From Turritopsis dohrnii (taxonomy: Eukaryota; Cnidaria; Hydrozoa; Anthoathecata; Oceaniidae): 64,000 nt of DNA. The position numbers were made by a program, and so were the translations under genes. Of this stretch, positions 44,113 through 53,294 are shown in pieces. The notes under the pieces were generated by a model that made no database searches, was not told where the DNA came from, and saw only the letters and a list, made by a program, of their open reading frames with translations. Each line of letters opens with the position of its first letter. Within the stretch, counting starts at the first letter, position 1. The DNA is taken from contig BQMF02000039.1 of NCBI GenBank assembly GCA_027922465.2, forward strand, positions 1,302,001-1,366,000. The letters are read 5' to 3'.

Positions 44113-44994
44113 TTTTTTATGTCTGTGTTTATTCGCAATTTTGGACTAATCATATGATATGTTTAAGTTTCTTAACTTTTTATTCAAATCATTAATAATT
44201 CATATCAACAAGTTTGCATAAACAGATCACAAGTAATAAACTTTAATACAAACTGTATTGGCTTTTGTAACGTAATTGCGAAGAGCATTCATGAATTTAC
44301 TGATTTTTAGAGGGTTGCAGGCCTCGAAGAAGTGTTATGAATGGAAAACATAAATTCAGATGAAAAAGTTCTTAGACAAGCTCTCCATCTGTGTAATTTC
44401 ATACAAATCTTCTATTAAATAGAATGATTAATAGTAGCTCTGTGTCGGAGAGCGAGTTCCACAATAATGCATGATTACGTAAACAAGAAAAAGATATTGA
44501 ACTTCTTTGTGACGTGACAAAATGTGACAAAAGACACTTCGATCTCCATCGTTCGCACACATGTGTGCGATGTATTGGTTTTATTTAAACACTGCAAAGT
44601 TGTGCACAACAGAATTGTAAATAAATGACAAAGTTACGCAAAGTTAAGTCCTTTTCAAAGTGTTGTAGACATGACGTAATTCTTTTGCATAACACTGAAA
44701 AAATGTGCTGCAAAGGAGTGTCTCTCCTTCCTAAATACAACACACAGGAGTGCGCAAAAGAATTGTATGCTGCAACGATTGTACTTGCGTGAAAGAAGAT
44801 TACGCTAGTATTTCCCTACACAGTGTACTCGCGATGAATTTACAGTGGGAGTACAATTACACTCATGCAAATTCAACGAATTTCGAGGCCTGGGTTGTCC
44901 CTGGACCAAAAAAGACTGATTGTGCAAATATTTTAATGCAGAATTAGTTATGTACTATTAATGAATGTATTTGATTAAAAACATACACCAACAG
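44113..44994. other. Non-coding stretch
   Basis: No supported feature. The frame at 44750-44947 is cysteine-containing but short and matches nothing recognised. Confidence 0.45.
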
Positions 44995-46266
44995 TTAGTT
45001 CTCCTTCAAACACAAACAGTCATTATATAGAATAGAATAGAAGACAAGTGAATAGGAGACAAGTGCTAATAGCGCAATGCTAGTGGGCGCACAGTCACCT
45101 AGGGTAAATAGAGGTAGATCTTTAGAAACTAAAATGTAACAGGAACTTCTAGAGCAGTAGTAGGAGAAGACAAGGAAAAGAATGATATGATTATACAATA
45201 GGAGAGAGAGAAAGGGAGAGAGAGAGAAAAGAGAAGGAAGGATATTGAGATAAGGGGATTTTGTGGCTCGGCTGCAGATGACAATATACAGGTCGGACCA
45301 AGGCGGCAGGCGCAACATAAGGGATATGACCAGGTGATAGTGAATAACTTGAAAAAACAATTTCACTACATCAAGAGAGAATTGATCAACTGGCAAATTC
45401 AGTTAGAAGATATTGTTTTATATGTGATGTCAGGGTATGTTTGGAAACTTTGGTGTAATCAATTTTTAGATTTGGAATGACACATTCCAGGGGGTTGCAA
45501 CCATATTCTTTATACAGTAGCTACCGTATCTAACTGTTGATGATTGAGTAATTTTAAGTTTGACGTTAGTAGATTTAGTATTATGGTCATGGTCAGAGCC
45601 AATGAGTTGAAAAAATGTTGAGAACGTTGATGGTAGGTTGCCCCTAAGTTGGTCATAGGCATACAGGCAGTTTCTAAGTTTAAGCCCTAGATTAAAAGGA
45701 AGTATTTTAGAATTAACGTAAAGGGGTTTAGCTGATTCTCTGTAGTCTTTGAAATGCATTATTTGAAGTGCTTTGTTTTGAAGTTTTGAGATTTTGTCAC
45801 AGATGTAGGTGGGAGCTTGTCCCCAGGCTTGCAGGCTATAGTTTAGATGAGAATCAAAGAGTGAAAAATAGATAGATCGAAGAGTTTGATAGTTGACTAG
45901 ATATCTGAGTTTTGCTAAAATGCCAGTTGCCCTTGCAAGCTTGGGAAGAAGACTAGATAGGTGAGCATTCCATTTTAAGTTTTCATCAAGTATTACACCT
46001 AGGTAGTGAACATTTTTAGTAGGAATTATCTTCTGGCCGCTGAGGCGAAAATTTAGATTCTCTGTATTAGTTTTATTACAAGATTTGAAGATAACAATTT
46101 CTGTCTTGGAGGAGTTAAGGGAGATTTTATTGGCTCTCAACCAGTGCACAAGAAGCGTAAGATCTTCGTTTACATGTTTATTTAGTTTTTTCAAGGATTT
46201 ATCTCGGCAAAGGATGTTAGTATCATCTGCAAAGAAATATGCACCGTAGTATGGTGTACTATGCAT
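44995..46266 (-). mobile_element. LINE (second family), 3' portion with reverse-transcriptase end
   Basis: The minus-strand frame 46266-45466 is 266 residues and open. It starts just before the catalytic box (YFFADDTNILC, here F-A-D-D), followed by LLVHWLRANKISLNSSKTEI, VHYLGVILDENLKWNAHL and SKLQNKALQIMHF. This is the thumb and C-terminal region of an invertebrate LINE reverse transcriptase, distinct from the family of copies A-C. The upstream fingers/palm and the endonuclease are absent, so the copy is 5'-truncated at about 46266. The 3' untranslated part extends towards about 44995, where ATAGAATAGAATAG repeats occur. Confidence 0.85.
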
Positions 46267-48800
46267 AATACTTTATACTTTATATAAACAGATTGCTGCT
46301 ATGAAGTAGAACTCATTATAGGTGGAAATTGTTCAGCTGGCCTCTATGATGGTGTAATAACTAAGTAATGGACCATGGATCAAATTTACCTTTCTCTTTC
46401 CCATATTTCATTTGATAATATTTATAATTATACTGAAAACAAAAATAAACATGGAAGGTGTTAAACTAAAAAATATATATAGAAAAGAAACAGGTTTCGT
46501 CTTGCACAAAAACTTTTAACAATAGTAGGGCTATGATGAGTGGTAAAAGGCTACTGTTGCCAGGAATGGGAACTGACAAAATAACCAATAGAACAGAAAA
46601 TACAATTAACAAAAACACAACAAAGAGTCATGAATTTATTCAAGGAATAAAAGAAACATTAATAATTTTCAAGGGAGCAATCAGATCCTTTCGATGTGAT
46701 TATAATATAATAAATATATAGTATAGAAAAATTTTCCAAAAACCTTATGATATTCAGGAGGACAGAGATTATGGGCCAAAAGTTATTCAGTTTGGATTTC
46801 CTTGAATTTCTCAATGCTCTAGTGGTGCAGAGAAAAAATTGCAAAAAGATCCAGCAAATAAAATTCCTCTAGCAGATGACTTCAACTCTCGAGGGGACCG
46901 AACAACCACGTGTTTAATCCCATCACATAACGAGAATTTATTTCCCCGAATTTTCCGTTTTCTTCCCCTGCATGGCGCCAGAAAATGTTTCATGTGGTAC
47001 CCATGTTGTAGAGATAAAAAAAACTGATCAAAAAATGTTTGAGATCGTTTCACTACGGACCAACTGTTACTGAGATATCGTGATTTGATAAAAAAAAAAC
47101 AAAAAAACTGACGTCACGCCACGTGCTATTATACTAATCGTCAATGGTGGGCAATGGTCTCTAAAGAACACCATATTATGACACCACGATTAAGAAGATT
47201 TTGACCGTGAATTTGAAAAGATTTCTTTTCTAAAATAAAAATGGGATGCACGATTGCGGATATTATAACGAATTAGTATAATAAGATAAGACTAGCATTA
47301 CAGCTAAAAACGTTTTACCGTGTCTAACTTTTTGTGGTGTGCCTAAACCCGTGTCGGCACCACAAGCGGGTTGCACACGATTGCGGATTAATATAATGGA
47401 ATTTTATAACTCTGGGTGCTCGAGGAAGAAATCAGTAAGTTTAACCTTTTCGTTTTTATATAATTTTTTATCAGCCATCAATTTTTCTCTTCAGCATTTT
47501 TTTATGCTTCACACAAACGATATTTTTAAGACCTTCATACCACATATAAACATTTCTTTAATGGTCCTATGCTGGCAACAAAGTCCCATCACATCTCTGA
47601 AAACTGTCACAGCACATTTTTGATAAATATTTTCTGGTAACCAATCAAAATCATGCATACAGCACGTTCGTTTCACGGCGGGCATTTAAGTTTGCGGACG
47701 CGCTAAGGTGCTTCCGTGAAATTCGGTTAAAATACAATATGGCGGTTAAAGTGGCGCAAATTTTTACCGGGCGCGTGGAGAGGATGCTTCTACTTTCATG
47801 GCATAATTTATGCGTATTTTTACTGAAATAATCGTTTCCAGGTTTTTATAGTAAAGCATGGTCATGGAACTTCTTTAATGTTTGTTTACATTTGGACGCA
47901 ATGTTGGAAAAACGTAGAAAATGCAGCAAATATGTGATATTGATGGAATCCTGAAGGGGTTAGAGGCAAATTGGAATTTTAACGACATCTAAAGTTTTCC
48001 CAGTATCAAATAAAATGGAAAAGGGCAGAGCACATACAGGAGAAGAAACTACAAAAAACCGGATTGACCTGTGTTTTTTCTTTTGAAAGTTATTTCCCTT
48101 CAAACACCAGGAAGGTTTTGGAATGTCCTACTACAGACAGAAAAATTGCAGAGTCTCTAAAACAGAGTAAATGAATCTGTCATCAAGACAAAAGTGTGCA
48201 CACCAGTAAGTTTTCTACTTCATCCATCTAGTTTTCAGTTGTTTTTTTTATATTTTAAGTCTATGGGGAGCAACCCAATATAATGTCAACACAAGCTTCC
48301 AACTCTTTAAAGGTTGGCTTTTATACGAAAAAACATTTTTGATGGATGTTATTGTTAAATTCTGGGTCAATTGATTCCCTACCCTGTTCACCACACATTC
48401 CATACATTCTCCTTTCTAGTGTTGCAAATTCCACACCACATGGTCCTCCAACCTCTGTACTTTTGGTTTGACAGTGTTAGCAAGAAATTTTGATCGAAAA
48501 TATCAAAATTAACAAAAATAGTGTCCTTATAAAAAATTTCAATAATCTTTACTGAGCTATTCTCATTATTGTTTTAGATATGGCAACAAACTCCATAAAC
48601 AAACCCATTAACAGCACGGAGTATTTCACACATCGCCAAACATGATTAGTCGAATCCTTTTGTTTTGGAAAATGAGTAACAGGAAATAAAAGAATATTTA
48701 TCAAGAATTTTTACATGGGGGACATGAAGGTCTTAAAAATATTACTTCTGAGGCAAAAAAATAGGTTACAGACTTTGATTTTTCTTGGGAGCATCTAAAT
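46267..48800. other. Repeat-rich stretch without a supported gene
   Basis: Blocks at 46830-47120 belong to the interspersed TGACGTCA/GAGATAT family described at 6070-7150. A small LINE-type 3' end (GGGAGCAACCCAATA) lies at about 48267. One exon-like block on the minus strand (about 46815-46737) is bounded by AG and GT but was not recognised. Nothing else can be supported. Confidence 0.45.
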
Positions 48801-49517
48801 TTACGTACGGGATTCCAAATCAGCCAGCATACCACTATCATGTCGCTTGCCTTCCACTGGACCAAACAAGTTGGCTATCAATCCATTTGGTGCCACTACC
48901 GATTGAAATTTTATCGAGTGGACTCTCTTATGGCCATTATATACAATTCTCTGATTATGTGTAGGTCTGCAAATAGGTCGTACTGTCCCATCAACAAATC
49001 CCCAGCAGTTCATAAGAGGAGCACCTTTTCTGTGAATAGTATCAGCGAAAGATTTTAGTTGATTTCCAGATAACCAGTTCTGATTCAATGTTTGCAAAAG
49101 ATAGAACCAACGATCAAATAAAAAATTTATCAAGTGATTAGTAATCATGCAAAGTTGTGGCACTGGTCTAGCAAATCGATGTATTGTATCCAGGTATCTG
49201 CAAGGGTATGCAAAGCGTTTAAGCAAAATGCAAAGTGCCTCTGTAGAGTCATACACAGTACCATTGTAACAAGTAAAGTCAGGAGGTAACTGCAAAACAT
49301 CCACAAGACGATAAATGTCCCTGCGATTAAATCTAAATTCAGTTCTGCACTCATCTTCTTCCATAGATTCCAACGAAAATTTTTCATAGTTCATGTACGG
49401 TAAATCTGGGTTTTTAGACTGATTTACATCATAAAGTATAACAAAATCTTCTGTGTTCAGAAGATTCGAACAATGAGCAAGTAGCAAGCATTCTCTCACT
49501 TGACGCAACTTAGGCAT
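48801..49517 (-). CDS. HARBI1-like DDE transposase, N-terminal part
   Basis: The 238-residue minus-strand frame starts MPKLRQVRECLLLAHC. An N-terminal region follows with FRFNRRDIYRLVDVLQLP and EALCILLKRFAYPCRYLD, the usual helical part of Harbinger nucleases. It continues with NCWGFVDGTVRPICRP (first catalytic Asp) and VEGKRHDSGMLADLE (second catalytic Asp). The third acidic residue and the last ~100 residues are missing. The frame stops right after a plausible donor (CCC then GTACGT), so a further exon may once have existed, but none could be read downstream to 48200. Such genes can be transposons or domesticated HARBI1 genes. No TIRs were identified around it. Confidence 0.75.
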   Translation of the reverse strand: MPKLRQVRECLLLAHCSNLLNTEDFVILYDVNQSKNPDLPYMNYEKFSLESMEEDECRTEFRFNRRDIYRLVDVLQLPPDFTCYNGTVYDSTEALCILLKRFAYPCRYLDTIHRFARPVPQLCMITNHLINFLFDRWFYLLQTLNQNWLSGNQLKSFADTIHRKGAPLMNCWGFVDGTVRPICRPTHNQRIVYNGHKRVHSIKFQSVVAPNGLIANLFGPVEGKRHDSGMLADLESRT

Positions 49518-49728
49518 TTTGGAAGTTACTTTCGTTTTTTATTTGTTTACTGTAAACGTCCCGCCAAAAAATCGTAAGTTAAATTATACGGAGGACGAGA
49601 ACGCCGACGCCAACATCACCATGTGCAGCGGCAACGTTGCCGTTCTCGTCGCCGTTGTTGTTTCGTAAGCTCCCTAATATTTCTTTGCGACGACTTGGGT
49701 GATTTGCAAATTTTGACCAAATTTATTA
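49518..49728. other. Non-coding stretch with CG-rich block
   Basis: It contains GAACGCCGACGCCAACATCA and, in opposite orientation, GCCGTTCTCGTCGCCGTTG, then TAAGCTCCCTAAT, an inverted arrangement. A relative occurs at the left window edge (1-60). It is probably an end of a small DNA element. Confidence 0.45.
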
Positions 49729-50064
49729 CTTTAAGGGCGGAAGATTTTCGCGGAAAAAACTTTCGCGAATCGAAGAAAAAGTTTATTTTCGCATGAAAAA
49801 ACCTTCGCGAATGAAAAAAATTTTTCTTTCTTGTTTAAAGTAAAAGATTGTAGCTATGTATTATTATATATCCATTCATGTGTCTTTGATTTTTTCAACA
49901 AAAACGAATTTCAGTGAGGGGCCTTAAATTTGTTTGGAAAAAAAGGTTTTTTTCGCGTGAAAGTTCTTTAACGTTTTGCTGTTTTGAAATTTTCAAAGGC
50001 GTAAACTTTCGCGAAAAAGGGCCGAAAACGCCAAAAACGCGAAAGTTTCTGCCCGCGAAAATAC
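49729..50064. repeat. TTCGCGAA-type repeat, second copy
   Basis: It opens CTTTAAGGGCGGAAGATTTT and has CTTTCGCGAATCG and CCTTCGCGAATG words. The far end has AACGCGAAAGTTTCTGCCCG, the inverted counterpart. It belongs to the same family as the MITE at 32728-33733, but the copy is shorter and diverged. Confidence 0.65.
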
Positions 50065-51699
50065 ATCAAATGCTTCGCTCAATAAACTCCTAAATTGAAG
50101 AATGTCTTTGTCTCAGGAAATATACTTTCGCAAAAATAGGATTTCCATGAAAAAGATGTATTTATGAAAAAGATCCCATTGTATCTTGATATTTCTCAAA
50201 TAGTGGTGAAACATTTAAAACCGTCACATATGGAACTAAGCTAGGATAGATGATATCCTAGCGCAATAGATTACTTACAGCTAACACAATCATTTGGTGA
50301 AGGAAAATTGAAAATTGTCTCGACAAAAAGAATTACCAAAAAAAAAACATTTTGCGAACGCCCAGATATTGTCGAAAGAGTATTTCTTTCTAAATCGATG
50401 TGTCATTCTGAAAGCTACAGTAAGATGATTTTATATACGTACCCTCTCCCATTTTCCCTCCCCTCTCTGGACATTAAATTTAAATATACATTGTTACATG
50501 TCATTTTGTTTACACGATACGAAAATAAACAATCATTTTACAAGTTGCAACACAATCCTCTCCAAGCTCATGTTGAACAAACGCTGATATATTTCTTAAA
50601 ACAACATTCATCTCTAATTAAGATTCGTGTTACGAATTGAAATAGCTAACATAACATTTTGATTCATTCCATTTTTTACAACGCAAAAGAGGATCAAAGC
50701 AGCAAGGAAGCAGCAGAAACAGGTAATTCGCCATTTTGACGGATAGAAAGATGTTTGCAATGACTTTCCTCAATCTTTTAACCTACATGCAAGGAGTGTG
50801 ATTATATTACAACTTCGGTATGCGGGTCATCAAAATCATTAGAAAATCCCCTGATCTGAAACTCCACTGTGAAGTTTTATTAACAATAGCTTTAATTTCA
50901 AATTGATTGCAATTAAGTCCTCCCTTTTATATTTCATATAGGAGTAAGTTCCATTTTATTGTGAGTAAGATTAATAAGTGTTGAAATACAAGAAAAACAA
51001 CTTGATAACTGCTTTGATAACTGCTTCGATAAGATTTTGAAACTTTCTAGCCTACGGTTCTTACACTGCAATTCATTAGTTTCAAAAGAGGGACAGACTA
51101 GCGTCTAACATTTTGCCAATGATAGAAATGATAGTAGTAGTGACAGCAGGAGTCCAGGCGTGTTTCAACACAATTTTCACTTTTGCCGCACAGCAGTGGC
51201 GAACTAATAACGTGTGCATTTCTTGCAGAAATCTATCTGCTTGAATATTTCGCAATTGCATGTTATTTGATATTTTGACACTTTTATGTTGTTTTCAAAA
51301 CTTAAAATTCCATGTATATGTGTATGTTATTGGAAGGATTATGAGGAGGTCAAGTCATGTCATCAAGTTAAACTCATTCCTGCCAACAAAAAGAAGATCA
51401 AGGGGAAAATATTTTCAAATTTCTGATAACTAAAATGAAACTTGCATGGACTATTCCTGACATTGCTTCAAGCTACAACAATTATAACTTGTATGAAGTC
51501 TAAAATCTGTTTGATTTTCCATGGCATTTTTCTCCTAAGTCATTGGAAGATTATTCCTTGAATCCCTTGGAAACAATGAACAATTTGCAGCAAGAAATTT
51601 TTGCAGAGTTTACTATTGCAATTTTAATCATAGTTATAGACGACAAATTTAAGTTCCGCGAAAAATCTTTTGGTGAAGCTTCGAGAACTGTGACAGAAA
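50065..51699. other. Non-coding stretch
   Basis: No supported gene. The frame 50308-50640 has no recognisable motif. A block at 51531-51660 encoding MNNLQQEIFAEFTIAILI follows an AG and might be an exon, but it lacks a partner. Confidence 0.45.
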
Positions 51700-51852
51700 A
51701 TAACGACTCCATAGAATATTTTCACCCCCCCGCGGTTTACGCTTATGACTTGTTAGGTTTTCTTTGTTATTGTTAGGGTCAGGGTTAGGGTTAGGGTTAG
51801 GGTTAGTCATAAGCGTAAATCACGGGGTGAAAATATTCTAAGGAGTCGTTAT
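51700..51852. repeat. Palindrome with TTAGGG telomere repeats at its centre
   Basis: The left arm begins ATAACGACTCCATAGAATAT and runs through TTTACGCTTATGAC to about 51749. The right arm (GTCATAAGCGTAAATCACGG ... GGAGTCGTTAT, 51806-51852) is its reverse complement with a few mismatches and a length difference in the C-run. Between them, 51772-51806 carries five to six TTAGGG units, one variant (TCAGGG). With TA on both sides it could be a mariner-type MITE. Confidence 0.88.
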
Positions 51853-51976
51853 ATTCTACTACAGAACACAAACGTGTATGCAATATTTCAGTGATGATAA
51901 ATGTATTTGTAGCAAAATATTTTTGGTATGCCGGAAAACATAATATTGTCATCGTGTGGTTTTTATGCAACTTGAA

Positions 51977-52116
51977 TTAAATTAAATTACAATCTATAAA
52001 TTCTGCTGAATCTTCAATAAGCATTTTCAAAATGTCATTATATTTTCCACTGGGGGTGCAATCAGCGTTATATCTCACCCTGTTAACATAATCATTAAAA
52101 ATAGTTTTACTACCCC
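51977..52116 (-). CDS. Unrecognised terminal exon candidate
   Basis: After an acceptor-like TTTTCAG at 52122-52117 the minus strand is open to a stop at 51977. It encodes a protein-like sequence with IFNDYVNRVRYNADCTPSG and KMLIEDSAEFIDCN. It looks like the last exon of a gene, but no upstream partner exon was identified and the family is not recognised. It could also be a retroelement remnant. Confidence 0.35.
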
Positions 52117-52569
52117 CTGAAAAGAATATCAAAAAGTGTAAATGATACCTTAGTAAATAAAAACATAAGTCTCTCTTGAGATTGAGAAAAATAATCAACA
52201 TCTCTACTCGATATATAAGACAAACTTGAAAAACCAGTTTAAACTAGTTTTGCATTCCTGCGAGATGTTGAAATCAAGAATACGATCGAACTTGTGTCAT
52301 TTAGCTAATTTCTATTGACACGCTAGGTTGTTCGAACATTGTCATAAGAAACACTTCGAGCTTCAATACAAACATGTGTTGAAGGATGTTATAACTGATA
52401 GATTTTTTTCAAAGTCTTTTTTTTCTGTAATTATTTTTCTGAAGCATTACCTAAATGTGTTAAGAAACATTACCAAGGTTTTTTTCACTATGGAGTGTCT
52501 CTCTGTTTTTAAGCATTGGAAAACCCTCCATCTCATTGTTTTCAAAGCTACGAACTGGTATATATGCAG

Positions 52570-52643
52570 GTTGTAATCCTACTGATATTCACGTAGAACG
52601 TTTAGATGCTGATCTGAAACGAGCAGTTGAATATATTTCATGA
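52570..52643 (+). CDS. Unrecognised terminal exon candidate
   Basis: ATATGCAG at 52562-52569 precedes a short open stretch giving NPTDIHVERLDADLKRAVEY and a TGA stop at 52641-52643. The composition is protein-like and the acceptor is plausible, but no preceding exon was recognised. It lies upstream of the xsc gene on the same strand. Confidence 0.35.
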
Positions 52644-53294
52644 CTAACATCGAATGAAGGTAAACAAATGCAGAAAACTGCTAGCTCAGCTTTTTAACAT
52701 TTCATTATTTTAACTCTTCATCCCATTGTCTTTTTTTTTATCCTTTCAATATTTCCTTCACCATCTGCGTCATTTTCGTCATATGGGTCACGTGAAATTT
52801 TCGAATTCGATGACTTAATGGCGGGTACAGGTTACCTAGCTACGCGTTCCCGCCGAAAGTAGCTACCATGTTTCCATTCAACAAACCTATGGTGAAAGCA
52901 ACGTTGAATGACGTCATATACATGCGCACTAAAGTAAACGCAAAAATCAAATCTATTCAAATTTTTGGCGCGAAGGATAGAACGCACAAAAACTCCGCTG
53001 CACAAATGTTAAACGTCACATTGGGAACCAGGTTTGCTACATGTGTTTTATTGGCACTATAAATAAAATTATATAACATTTTTTTAAAAAAAATCATGAA
53101 CTTTCGAAATCAAGAAGAAACAGTAAAGGCCTTAAGTAAATCTTAAAATCAATTTTTTCTCTCGATGTTATTCTTTCTGATTATTGTAGTAGAACTATCA
53201 AAAACGATATGACCTACCTGACTATATCTACTTTGACCTGACTATATCTGCTTTTAATCTACTCTGATTGGTTTGGATTTTTTCAGTTCCAAAA
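52644..53294. promoter_or_regulatory. Upstream region of the xsc gene
   Basis: It includes TTTTTTCAG at 53278-53286, a strong splice acceptor nine bases before the first ATG of the xsc frame, so the mature 5' end is probably added by splicing. An ATG-started frame at 52868-53062 (ending before an exon-intron-like CCAGG at ~53031) could hold an upstream 5' exon, but nothing proves it. Confidence 0.4.

Noticed and set aside
45001..45396. Hydrophobic minus-strand frame of 133 residues
   Set aside because: It falls in the 3' untranslated part of the LINE at 44995-46266 and has no membrane-protein family pattern.
51775..51806. True chromosome end because of TTAGGG repeats
   Set aside because: Only five or six units, held inside a palindrome, with ordinary sequence on both sides.
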